Shown in pieces: positions 1 to 8,142 of a DNA stretch of 64,000 nucleotides. The position numbers and the translations under genes are program-made. Source of the stretch: Candidatus Obscuribacter sp. (lineage in GTDB: Bacteria > Cyanobacteriota > Vampirovibrionia > Obscuribacterales > Obscuribacteraceae); NCBI GenBank assembly GCA_016712465.1, contig JADJQZ010000001.1:1550001-1614000 (forward strand), read 5' to 3'. The notes beneath the pieces are model-generated. The model saw nothing but the letters and a program-made list of their open reading frames with translations. It was not told the DNA's origin and ran no database searches. Numbering within the stretch: position 1 is the first letter of the stretch; each line of letters begins with the position of its first letter.

Positions 1-278
1 CCAGTGAAGTGCTGGCTTCTGAGCAGACTACTCATGACAAGCTGGAGAAGGTTCATCAGAAAGCTAGAAACCAGGCTCAAGCTTGCGGGGTTGCTACTAT
101 TGGTGCCATTCTCACAGGTCACACCGTCAATGCCATGGTTGAATACGTGAAGCAGCACAAGATCAAATTGTTGTTGCTTGGAGACATCGGTCATCTTAGT
201 ATCTGGGGGGCGCTCCTGGGCACCAGTGCCGAGAAGATTGTCAGAAATGCGCCCTGTTCGGTGATGATTGTTCGTTAG
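1..278 (+). CDS. universal stress protein (UspA family), 5' end cut by window
   Basis: C-terminal part of a UspA-type nucleotide-binding stress protein. The reading frame is open to the left edge, so the GTG at 9 is probably internal and the true start lies outside the window. The visible 89 residues hold the family's closing signature: a hydrophobic strand (KLLLLGD), a GxxG-type loop (GDIGHLSIWG), the G-T/S phosphate-binding step (LLGTSAEK) and the final strand APCSVMIVR. Known members bind ATP or act in stress survival; substrate and partners cannot be told here. The next gene begins 15 bp downstream on the same strand. Confidence 0.85.
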   Translation, partial: SEVLASEQTTHDKLEKVHQKARNQAQACGVATIGAILTGHTVNAMVEYVKQHKIKLLLLGDIGHLSIWGALLGTSAEKIVRNAPCSVMIVR

Positions 279-293
279 CGCCTCATAGGGCCC

Positions 294-1586
294 ATGCCTG
301 ATAAGTCTGCCTCAACCCCTGCCGAGTTCAATTTGCTGCTTCTCAAGCGCCTTGTTTGTGTGGCAGCGATATTCGGCATGCTGAGCAGCTTCAAGCTCTT
401 CTTCCCGCTTCCGGGTTACCGCAATTTTCCAAACGCGCCTGTTCTAAATCTATTTATCGGTTGTCCGGAATTTTGTGTTGGAGTTTTTGCCGTTTTACTT
501 GTGCTGGCTTTGATTCTCAGCCTTCTCTTGAACGGACGGGCTAAATTAAGGGCTGCGCTGGTTTTTGGCTTCTTCGCTTTTCTGTTTTTGCTTGCCATCG
601 ATTTGAATTGTTTTCAGCCCTGGGCCTACGAATATGCCGTACTGCTGGTAATGGTTTTCCTCTCTGGTGCCGGATATGGTGCGGGAGAGAGCGGCGAGAG
701 GGAAGAACGTTGCCGGGTTTTTCAATTCTTTATGGCTTCCTTTCTTGCCTGTGTCTATATTTTTAGCGGGCTTGAGAAGCTCAATTATCGCTTCCTTTCT
801 GAAATAGGTCCCTGGCTGCTTGGCCTGCAGCAGGATTTGAGTCTGGCTTTGCCTGAGTCTGTAATGCCGCCACTTGGCCCTTATGCGGCTCTCGGTCTCT
901 TCATGGCCCTGGGTGAAGCGGCTTGCGGCGGGCTACTACTATTTAGCCGCACTAGATCTGTGGCTGCCTGTTTGCTTTCCCTGATGCACATTTCGCTTTT
1001 CCTGATGCTTGGTCCCCTGGGAAAAAATCTCAACTATGCAGTCTGGAGCTGGAATGTCTTTTCCGCTCTTCTCCTCTTGTTGGTTTTTGTGATCGGTCCG
1101 CCGGCGGCAACTTTTAAACAGGTTTTGCTGTCCGTCCGAACAGCGAGCGCCCGCTCCCAGCCTGGCCTTCGCTTCGGCGCCGGGCTGCTATTGCTCTGCG
1201 GCGTACTCGTGCCCACGCTCGGTCTCTTGCAACTTGCCGATCCTTACCCGTCCTTTGCCCTCTACAGTGGGGACGTACCGAGGGCGGTGCTAATCCTCGA
1301 CCCGGAACAGTATGAGGGGCTGCCACGGGAACTTCAGTCGGTGTTTTATTGGTATAAAACCAAACCGGAGCGTTATCTGGATATCCTTGACTGGTCGGTG
1401 GACGAGTTGGGTGTGGCTGCCTATCCCAGTGCTTTTTTCTATGAGAAATCGGCATGTCAGTTTTTGCGCAAATATGGTCTCAAGTCTTGCCGTCTCATCC
1501 TGGTCACTTATCCCAAGGGCACCGCTCAGCGCCGCTTCCTTTACCGGCAGATTACACCTTCAGCTTCCGGTGACCCGGTCCGCTGA
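294..1586 (+). CDS. polytopic membrane protein, HTTM/DoxX-like
   Basis: A 430-residue integral membrane protein with many hydrophobic segments across its length and a soluble C-terminal stretch of about 110 residues after residue ~320. The motif SGLEKLNYRFL near residue 158 followed by GPWLL, and the later NYAVWSWN segment, resemble HTTM (vitamin K-dependent carboxylase-like) and DoxX-type membrane proteins. This is family resemblance only; no catalytic residue can be assigned. The ATG lies just after the stress-protein stop codon and has only a weak ribosome binding site, so the two may be co-transcribed. Function unknown. Confidence 0.7.
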   Translation: MPDKSASTPAEFNLLLLKRLVCVAAIFGMLSSFKLFFPLPGYRNFPNAPVLNLFIGCPEFCVGVFAVLLVLALILSLLLNGRAKLRAALVFGFFAFLFLLAIDLNCFQPWAYEYAVLLVMVFLSGAGYGAGESGEREERCRVFQFFMASFLACVYIFSGLEKLNYRFLSEIGPWLLGLQQDLSLALPESVMPPLGPYAALGLFMALGEAACGGLLLFSRTRSVAACLLSLMHISLFLMLGPLGKNLNYAVWSWNVFSALLLLLVFVIGPPAATFKQVLLSVRTASARSQPGLRFGAGLLLLCGVLVPTLGLLQLADPYPSFALYSGDVPRAVLILDPEQYEGLPRELQSVFYWYKTKPERYLDILDWSVDELGVAAYPSAFFYEKSACQFLRKYGLKSCRLILVTYPKGTAQRRFLYRQITPSASGDPVR

Positions 1587-1896
1587 AAGGGCAAGGCTGA
1601 CTTTCAGTGGGACTGGCTCTGCATAATTCTTCTCTAAGATTTTCAGCGGATTTGCCGGTATTCGACTACCTTAGCGGTTTTTCATAGGGCGCCGGTTCCT
1701 GACTAGCTGGTTCAGCCATCATTTTTTTTCGATGGCGCGGCCGCTTGGCAAGCGGGCTTGTCAGGAGTCTGGAATACGGACAGAAACCTAAATATGGGAC
1801 GATCGCTTAACTTTAGTTGATATCATCTACACATTCGCAATGTTTCTGCGGGAGAGGTTCCTCGGGGCCTTGGCCTGCTGTTTTAAGGAGCACTTT
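1587..1896. other. intergenic region upstream of the aminotransferase operon
   Basis: About 310 bases without a convincing gene. A short stem (GCCATC at 1715-1720 with GATGGC at 1731-1736) encloses a T-rich loop; it is not a canonical terminator because the T run is in the loop. The promoter of the downstream operon must lie here, but I see no unambiguous -35/-10 pair. Confidence 0.4.
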
Positions 1897-3198
1897 ATGG
1901 TGATGGCCGAAACCAAGAACAAGAACCAGGCTTACCTGGATATGGATGATAAGTTCGTCAATCCGGTACTGGCCAGGTCCGCCCGGATCGTAGCCGAGAG
2001 AGCCAGCGGTTCTTACATTTACGACATGAACGGTGATGCTTACCTCGATTTGAGCACAGGTATCGCTGTTAACTCAGTCGGTCATTGTCATCCGAAAGTA
2101 GTCGCTGCAGCCAAGGCGCAGCTTGATGAGTTGATGCATACCTCCGTAACGGTGCACCACAAGCGCTATATCGAGCTTTGCAAGAAGCTGGTGGAAATAG
2201 CTCCTTCCAAAAAACTCGATTCGGTTTTCCTGACCAATTCCGGAGCGGAAGCGGTAGAGGGAGCCATGAAGATGGCTCGCTACGTCACAGGCCGTCCGGC
2301 CATCATCAACTTCCGTGGTTCTTTCCATGGTCGCACCATGTTCACCACTGCCCTCACCACCAGCAAACTGTATTACCGTGAAAAGTACGAGCCCCTGCCG
2401 GGTTCCATTCACACTTCTATTTTCCCCTACGAGTATCGCTCCCACTTCCGCGGTCAGCCTGACAAAGTGGTGGATGAAGTATTCGAGAACATCGAAATGC
2501 TCTTCCATCAGTTCGTACATCCTGATCAGGTGGCATGCTTCCTGGTCGAACCGATTCAGGGCGAAGGCGGTTATATCGTTCCCCCGAACGGCTTCCTGCC
2601 CCGCTTGCGCAAATTGGCCGATCAGCACGGCATCTTGCTTGTCATCGATGAAGTCCAGTCAGGCTTCGCCCGCACCGGCAAGATGTTCGCCATCGAGCAC
2701 GAGGGTGTTGAGCCCGATATTATGTTGATGGCTAAAGCTCTGGCCGGTGGTTTGCCGCTTGCCGCTTTCATCTCCAAGAGCGAGCTGACCAAGAAATGGC
2801 CCGCCGGTCGGCATGGCTCCACCTTTGGTGGCAATCCCGTTTCTTGCGCCGCAGCTCTGGCCACCATCGAAGTGATGCAGGAAGAGAAGCTTTGCGAGCG
2901 TGCCGAGAAAGTTGGCGAAATGATCATGGGTCGTCTCAAGAAGTTTGCTGCCGGCAAAGATTACATCGGCGAAGTTCGTGGACGTGGTCTCATGATCGGT
3001 ATCGAGTTCAACGATAAGAATGGCGGACCATCCAAAGAACTGGCCGACAAAGTTGCCGAGCGTTGCCTGGAGCAAAAAATGATTGTGCTTACCTGCGGCA
3101 ATGCCGGACAGGTAATCCGTTTGATTCCGCCCCTCAATATCTCCGATGCCGATGCCCAGAAGGCTTGCGACATCCTTGAGAAAGCTATGACCTTCTAA
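1897..3198 (+). CDS. class III PLP-dependent aminotransferase (GABA/ornithine-type)
   Basis: Cytosolic omega-amino acid:2-oxo acid aminotransferase of fold type I (class III). Visible landmarks are the cofactor-binding NSGAEAVEGAMKMAR segment, FRGSFHGRT, the aspartate in VIDEVQSGFARTG, and the Schiff-base lysine in MAKALAGGLPL (about Lys280). I start at ATG 1897 because an AAGGAG lies 6 bases upstream; an in-frame start at 1840 would add 19 unlikely residues. At 433 residues it matches GabT/ornithine aminotransferase length. It is first of three genes with an aldehyde dehydrogenase and an acyl-CoA dehydrogenase, suggesting breakdown of an omega-amino acid such as GABA, 5-aminovalerate or lysine. 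Exact substrate not determinable. Confidence 0.92.
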   Translation: MVMAETKNKNQAYLDMDDKFVNPVLARSARIVAERASGSYIYDMNGDAYLDLSTGIAVNSVGHCHPKVVAAAKAQLDELMHTSVTVHHKRYIELCKKLVEIAPSKKLDSVFLTNSGAEAVEGAMKMARYVTGRPAIINFRGSFHGRTMFTTALTTSKLYYREKYEPLPGSIHTSIFPYEYRSHFRGQPDKVVDEVFENIEMLFHQFVHPDQVACFLVEPIQGEGGYIVPPNGFLPRLRKLADQHGILLVIDEVQSGFARTGKMFAIEHEGVEPDIMLMAKALAGGLPLAAFISKSELTKKWPAGRHGSTFGGNPVSCAAALATIEVMQEEKLCERAEKVGEMIMGRLKKFAAGKDYIGEVRGRGLMIGIEFNDKNGGPSKELADKVAERCLEQKMIVLTCGNAGQVIRLIPPLNISDADAQKACDILEKAMTF

Positions 3199-3259
3199 TT
3201 AGATTTCGGTAACGCTTTATTTAAGTAGTCCAGTAGATTCAGAAAATCAGGAGAGGACA

Positions 3260-4819
3260 ATGAGTACACAAACCAAGGCACCGGAAGCGCATGCTGCCAA
3301 AGGTGGAAAGCCCCAGACTTACGGCAACTATATAAACGGTCGCCAGGTCAAATCCGAAAGTGGTGAAACCTTCGCCAGCTACAATCCGGCTAATCGCGAT
3401 GAAGTGATCGGTCACTTTGCCTCCAGCACTCCCAAAGATGTTAAAGCCGCTGTGGATGCTGCCGCCAAAGCTTTCCCCCTCTGGAAGGCCACGCCCGCAC
3501 CGCACCGCGCCGAAATTATTCTGAAAGCGGCGCACTTGCTGGAAACCCGTAAGGAAGAGCTGGCTCAGACCATGGTTCGCGAAATGGGCAAGGTTTTGAA
3601 AGAAGCTCGCGGCGATGTGCAGGAAGCCATCGATATGGCCAAGTACATGGCCGGAGAAGGTCGTCGTCTGGTCGGTCAGACCGTGCCCTCCGAACTGCCC
3701 AATAAGTTCGCCATGGCTGTTCGTCAGCCCATCGGTGTTGTAGGTCTCATTACACCCTGGAATTTCCCGATTGCCATTCCCAGTTGGAAGACCTTGCCAG
3801 CTCTGGTTGCCGGTAATACCGTGGTGATCAAGCCTGCTTCCGATACACCCCTTTGTGCTCTCATGTTTGTGGAAATCCTGAACGAAGCCGGACTGCCTCC
3901 GGGTGTTCTCAACCTGGTGACCGGCTCCGGTTCCAAGGTGGGCATGGCCCTGGTGGAAGATCCGCGGGTGCGCGCTGTTTCCCTCACTGGTTCCACTGAA
4001 GTGGGTCGCCGTGTGGCGGGTCGCTGCGGTGAGCTGATGAAGAAAATTTCTTGCGAACTGGGCGGCAAGAACGCTATTTGCGTTATGGAAGACGCCAATA
4101 TTGAACTGGCTCTGGAAGGCGCTCTCTGGGGAGCTTTCGGCACTGCCGGTCAGCGTTGTACAGCAGCCAGTCGCATCATCGTACACAAATCTCGTTATGA
4201 GGAATTCTGTAAAGCTTTCAAAGCTCGTACGGAAGCTCTCAAAATTGGTTATGGTCTTGATCCCGCCAACGAAGTGGGACCGGTGGTCAGCCAGGGTCAG
4301 TTAGACACTGTGAAAGAGTATGTGGAAATAGGTAAGAAGGAAGGCGCCAAGCTTCTCTGTGGAGGTCATGCTCTTACCGACGGCGAACATGCTAAAGGCT
4401 TCTTCCATGAGCCCACCGTATTCTGTGATGTGAAAGCCAACATGCGGATTGCTCAGGAAGAAATCTTCGGACCCGTCACCGCTATTATTCCTGTAGAAAG
4501 CTTTGAAGAAGCCCTGGAAGTTGCAAACGGCACCGAGTTCGGCCTGTCGCTTTCGATGTACACGCAAGATGTGAACCGGGCATTTAAAGCTATCGAAGAT
4601 TTGGAATCCGGCATTGTCTACATCAATGCTCCCACCATCGGCGCTGAGATTCAGTTGCCTTTCGGCGGCGTCAAGCAGACCGGTAACGGTCATCGCGAGG
4701 CTGGTTCCACGGCCATCGATTATTTCACCGAGTGGAAGTCGATATATATCGACTACTCCGGTCGCCTGCAGAAGGCCCAGATCGATACCGACGCCATCAC
4801 CGGCAAAGTCAATCCGTAA
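3260..4819 (+). CDS. NAD(P)-dependent aldehyde dehydrogenase
   Basis: ALDH-superfamily enzyme of 519 residues, oxidising an aldehyde to the acid in the cytosol. The oxyanion/cofactor motif PWNFP, the general-base glutamate in CELGGKN (about Glu266) and the nucleophilic cysteine in GQRCTAASR (about Cys300) are all present. A good ribosome binding site (CAGGAGAGG) precedes ATG 3260, 61 bases after the aminotransferase stop. The context suggests it oxidises the semialdehyde made by that aminotransferase (succinate, glutarate or aminoadipate semialdehyde); this is inference from the neighbours. Confidence 0.92.
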   Translation: MSTQTKAPEAHAAKGGKPQTYGNYINGRQVKSESGETFASYNPANRDEVIGHFASSTPKDVKAAVDAAAKAFPLWKATPAPHRAEIILKAAHLLETRKEELAQTMVREMGKVLKEARGDVQEAIDMAKYMAGEGRRLVGQTVPSELPNKFAMAVRQPIGVVGLITPWNFPIAIPSWKTLPALVAGNTVVIKPASDTPLCALMFVEILNEAGLPPGVLNLVTGSGSKVGMALVEDPRVRAVSLTGSTEVGRRVAGRCGELMKKISCELGGKNAICVMEDANIELALEGALWGAFGTAGQRCTAASRIIVHKSRYEEFCKAFKARTEALKIGYGLDPANEVGPVVSQGQLDTVKEYVEIGKKEGAKLLCGGHALTDGEHAKGFFHEPTVFCDVKANMRIAQEEIFGPVTAIIPVESFEEALEVANGTEFGLSLSMYTQDVNRAFKAIEDLESGIVYINAPTIGAEIQLPFGGVKQTGNGHREAGSTAIDYFTEWKSIYIDYSGRLQKAQIDTDAITGKVNP

Positions 4820-4829
4820 TTCTAGGTTA

Positions 4830-4860
4830 GGTCGGCAGTGTCTATCAGTCACTGCCGACC
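4830..4860 (+). other. intercistronic RNA hairpin
   Basis: A perfect 11-bp inverted repeat (GGTCGGCAGTG at 4830-4840 with CACTGCCGACC at 4850-4860, 9-base loop) sits between the aldehyde dehydrogenase and acyl-CoA dehydrogenase genes. No T run follows, so it is more likely an mRNA processing or stability element, or a leaky attenuator, than a full terminator. Confidence 0.6.
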
Positions 4861-4886
4861 GGTTCAAATAAGTTGGAGATATAAAA

Positions 4887-6080
4887 ATGGATTTTGATTT
4901 CACTCCCGAACAAATTGCAATGCGCAAACATATGCGTGAATTTGCTGAGCGCGAAATCGCTCCCAAAGCCCAGATGAACGACAGAAACTGCAAATTTGAT
5001 TGGGATATAGCCAAGAAGATATTTGCCGAGGGCTTCCTGGGCTGCCCCGTACCGGAAAAATACGGCGGTCTTGGTCTTGACTATGTTGCTTACGGTCTGA
5101 TGACGGAAGAGGTCAACCGCGTCTGTTCATCTACCAGAACTCTTTTCAGCGTGCAGACATCTCTGGTGGCTCTCACCATTCTCAAATGGGGAACGGAAGA
5201 GCAGAAGAAGTTCTATTTGCCGAAAATGTGCTCCGGTGAGTTCATCGGTTGCTATGGTTTGACTGAGCCGGAAGCCGGTTCTGATGCCGCCAACCAGCAG
5301 ACCCGCGCTGTCAAAGACGGCAACGACTACATCTTGAGCGGTTCCAAAACCTGGATCTCTTGCGGCACCATTGCCCACTATGCCCTCATATTCGCCACCG
5401 TAGATCCTAAGCTGGGTCACAAAGGCATCACCTGCTTTATCGTCGATACCAAGTCCAAAGGTTTCACAGCCCAGGCTATCCACGGTAAATTGGGTCTGAG
5501 AGCTTCCGACACGGCTTCACTTTTCCTCGATGAAGTGAGAGTCCCGGCTGAGAATATGCTTGGTCAGGTTGGTGAGGGCTTCAAGATCGCCATGTCGGCT
5601 CTCGACAATGGACGTTTCTCCGTAGCCGCCGGTGCCGTGGGTGTAGTGCAGGGCTGTATCGATGCCAGCACCAAGTACGCCATGGAGCGCCGCACTTTCG
5701 GCAAACCGATTGGTGAACACCAGCAAGTACAGGCTATGATTGCCGACATGGTTGCCGACTGCGAAGCCGGACGCCTGCTCTACTTGAGAGCCGCCCACTT
5801 GAAGAACAAAGGGGTGCGTAACTCTCGTGAAACCTCGATTGCCAAGCTCTTTTGCGGCGAAGCTGCCAACAAGCATGCTCACAACGCCGTTCAGATCTTC
5901 GGTGGTTATGGTTTCTCCGATGAATACCCGGTGGAGCGTTTCTTCCGCGATGCCAAAGTCTTGAATATCTACGAAGGTACAAGAGAGATTCAGCGCCTGA
6001 TCATCGGTCAGGATGCCCTCGGCATTCGCTACGCCAACGGCAAGCCGGCTGAAGCTACACAAGCACTGGCCATGGTTTAG
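4887..6080 (+). CDS. acyl-CoA dehydrogenase
   Basis: FAD-dependent acyl-CoA dehydrogenase of 397 residues, the usual length for short-chain members. It shows the N-terminal helical domain, the middle-domain signature GCYGLTEPEAGSD, the ALDNGRFSVAAGAVG region, and the C-terminal catalytic-base motif NIYEGTREIQ (Glu about 363). It transfers electrons to an ETF-type acceptor. It closes the three-gene operon, 67 bases after the aldehyde dehydrogenase, with GGAG before ATG 4887. Together with the upstream genes it could serve a glutaryl-CoA or similar branch of amino acid degradation; chain-length specificity is unknown. Confidence 0.92.
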   Translation: MDFDFTPEQIAMRKHMREFAEREIAPKAQMNDRNCKFDWDIAKKIFAEGFLGCPVPEKYGGLGLDYVAYGLMTEEVNRVCSSTRTLFSVQTSLVALTILKWGTEEQKKFYLPKMCSGEFIGCYGLTEPEAGSDAANQQTRAVKDGNDYILSGSKTWISCGTIAHYALIFATVDPKLGHKGITCFIVDTKSKGFTAQAIHGKLGLRASDTASLFLDEVRVPAENMLGQVGEGFKIAMSALDNGRFSVAAGAVGVVQGCIDASTKYAMERRTFGKPIGEHQQVQAMIADMVADCEAGRLLYLRAAHLKNKGVRNSRETSIAKLFCGEAANKHAHNAVQIFGGYGFSDEYPVERFFRDAKVLNIYEGTREIQRLIIGQDALGIRYANGKPAEATQALAMV

Positions 6081-6121
6081 CTCGGGTCTAACTGCTCGAG
6101 CGGTATGCTTACATAGAAAGC

Positions 6122-6152
6122 GGGAAAGGGGACCATGGTCCCCTTTCCTTTA
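6122..6152 (+). terminator. rho-independent terminator of the aminotransferase operon
   Basis: A near-perfect palindrome (GGAAAGGGGACC at 6123-6134 against GGTCCCCTTTCC at 6137-6148) followed by TTTAA, placed about 45 bases after the acyl-CoA dehydrogenase stop codon. Confidence 0.8.
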
Positions 6153-6262
6153 ACTGCCGGTATGCAATTTGAACACAGACATGAAGACTTCTGCTATTGT
6201 CTTTTCTCTTGTCGGAAAGCTTCTATGCACTCACTCTGTCAAGATGACACAGGAGGTAATTG

Positions 6263-7057
6263 GTGCCAGTGACTTATAGCATGAGCGTTCTTCTTACGAT
6301 TGCCACTGTTCTCGCTTCCGTCGGCGGGCTACTGCTTTTTCGCCGCTTCCTGGCGGCCGAGACCCTCAAGGAAAACCATGAAGTTGCAGACCCCTATTCG
6401 CAGTTTGTGGGCATGCTTTTTGCCGTACTACTGGGCTTCATGGTTGCCGACGCCATGCAGAGGTTTGGTGCCGCCAGGCAGATGGTCGAGCAGGAAGCTT
6501 CGTCCGTGGGCAATGTCTTCCGCCTGGCCGATGGTTTTGCCGATGAGCCGAGGATCAAGATTCAAAAACTCTGCTTGAAGTATGTGAGCTCAGTCATTGA
6601 TGATGAGTGGGCTCTGCTTTCGGTGCATAAAACTTCCATTCCCACCTGGATGACCTATAAGGAACTCTGGAAGGCTTGTGTGAGATATGAACCCGTGACG
6701 CCTCGTGAGTGTGATGCTCACCAGGCCATTTTGCCGCATATGGCTGATGTCGGCACCTACCGGCGCTTGCGGGTAGATGCCCTTCACAATGGACTTCCTA
6801 CTGTCCTTTGGTGGATCTTAGGTGTGGGTGGAGTTGCCACCATCATATTTACTTACTTCTTCAATGTGAAGCACCTGCGGTTGCAGATTGTTATGGTCTC
6901 CATTGTCAGCCTGGTAATCTGCTTGAACGTATTTTTGCTTGCTACTTACGATGATCCATTTACGGGAGACATGACCGTGGGACCCGGTGCCTTTGAAATG
7001 CAACGGGAATTGTTTCGAGCGGAGTTGGAGCATAAGCTGCCCTCTGATATGGAGTAA
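6263..7057 (+). CDS. DUF4239-like membrane protein
   Basis: A 264-residue membrane protein: two N-terminal hydrophobic segments (residues ~5-25 and ~48-62), a soluble region with helices, and two C-terminal hydrophobic segments (about 177-197 and 205-228). This 2+2 pattern and FAVLLGFMVADAM resemble the DUF4239/bestrophin-like family; function is unknown. I use GTG 6263 because AGGAGGT at 6251-6257 sits at good spacing; TTG 6260, GTG 6269 and ATG 6281 are alternatives. It stands alone, convergent with the methyltransferase gene. Confidence 0.7.
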   Translation: MPVTYSMSVLLTIATVLASVGGLLLFRRFLAAETLKENHEVADPYSQFVGMLFAVLLGFMVADAMQRFGAARQMVEQEASSVGNVFRLADGFADEPRIKIQKLCLKYVSSVIDDEWALLSVHKTSIPTWMTYKELWKACVRYEPVTPRECDAHQAILPHMADVGTYRRLRVDALHNGLPTVLWWILGVGGVATIIFTYFFNVKHLRLQIVMVSIVSLVICLNVFLLATYDDPFTGDMTVGPGAFEMQRELFRAELEHKLPSDME

Positions 7058-7084
7058 ACCTTCATACGGCCGTCATGCTTCCGT

Positions 7085-7906
7085 TCAGGCTTTGATACCA
7101 CAGGTGGTGGTGAGCACGATTTCTCTCAGCCAGGGATCGAAGCGGCTGCTTTCCGCATAGCGCTTCAGTTCTTTCAGCCCTCGCTGAAAGGTCATTTCGT
7201 CCATCATATGGAAGACCGAGATGTATTTGTTTTCGACCATTTTTACTCGTTCCTGGGCGGAATGGCAGAGCCTGTAGGTGCCCTTTCTGGATGTGATGTC
7301 CGCCATGCCGGCGCTCTTCAGCAAGTATTCCATCTGGATGCGTGCCGGTGTACGGCGCACATCCAGGTCGATGGCTTGTTGGAAGAATTTGTGATCAGGA
7401 TCCTTGATGATGTCCTCAAGGGCGCCGTAGTGATTAATCAGCAGCCCGCCCGGTTTTAGCACCCGCACGCACTGCTCTATGACATCGAGGGGGTTCATGA
7501 AATGGTGCAAAAAGTTGCTCATGAAGATGAGGTCGAAGGATTGCGATTCGTAACTGAGCCGGGTGGCTTCCTGGACGTCCCAGATGATGCCCTGTCCGGC
7601 GGCCTTGCTGCGAGCAATTTCAAGCATTTCCTCGGAGCGGTCGGCGCCGGTGAATTGAAATGGCAGTCTCTGGGCCAGTGGAATGGTGAAGAAGCCGGTG
7701 CCGCAACCCAGGTCAAGTATCTTCACATCTCCGGAGCCGAAGCTTCGGTTTCGCTGGGTGTGGTCTACAGCTATTTTGACGATTTCATCCAGGCGGCGGG
7801 GTTCAATTAGTCTCTCGTTGTCGTAATTGCGGGCAATTTGCTTGTTGTAAGCAATTGTCACTGCGTCCCCGGAAAAACTCTCCCTCGCTTTGGCCATCAT
7901 GGGCAT
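7085..7906 (-). CDS. class I SAM-dependent methyltransferase
   Basis: Rossmann-fold methyltransferase of 273 residues. Motif I is ILDLGCGTGFF, motif II ends in the acidic GADRSEEML, and the post-motif regions SFDLIFMSNFLHHF and VLKPGGLLI follow the UbiE/methyltransferase-11 pattern. The C-terminal 120 residues are helical and probably bind the substrate, which is unknown. ATG 7906 has AGGAGG 8 bases upstream; a longer in-frame version from GTG 7996 adds 30 residues and is less likely. Monocistronic, convergent with the DUF4239-like gene. Confidence 0.82.
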   Translation of the reverse strand: MPMMAKARESFSGDAVTIAYNKQIARNYDNERLIEPRRLDEIVKIAVDHTQRNRSFGSGDVKILDLGCGTGFFTIPLAQRLPFQFTGADRSEEMLEIARSKAAGQGIIWDVQEATRLSYESQSFDLIFMSNFLHHFMNPLDVIEQCVRVLKPGGLLINHYGALEDIIKDPDHKFFQQAIDLDVRRTPARIQMEYLLKSAGMADITSRKGTYRLCHSAQERVKMVENKYISVFHMMDEMTFQRGLKELKRYAESSRFDPWLREIVLTTTCGIKA

Positions 7907-8142
7907 TTTGACTGCCTCCTTTTCTAAAATTGCCTTGACCCAAGTGAAATCGTGGTGGGCACAAATTTCCGTCCCTAGATCTCTAGATTTACTCACAAGC
8001 CTTTTTCCGGCAATGTAATTTCTACGTAGTCAAGAAAAATGGCAAAACCATGGCGGCTAAATGAAAGCGCCGAACCGGGCCGTGGAAATCCGGCCCGTGC
8101 GATAAACTAGGGCGGACTTGCCTGTGATTGGATCTCCCCACT

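Noticed and set aside
3239..4186. Long open frame (315 codons) on the minus strand
   Set aside because: It is antisense to the aldehyde dehydrogenase, which has full family motifs and codon pattern; the antisense product is His/Gly-rich without any recognisable domain.
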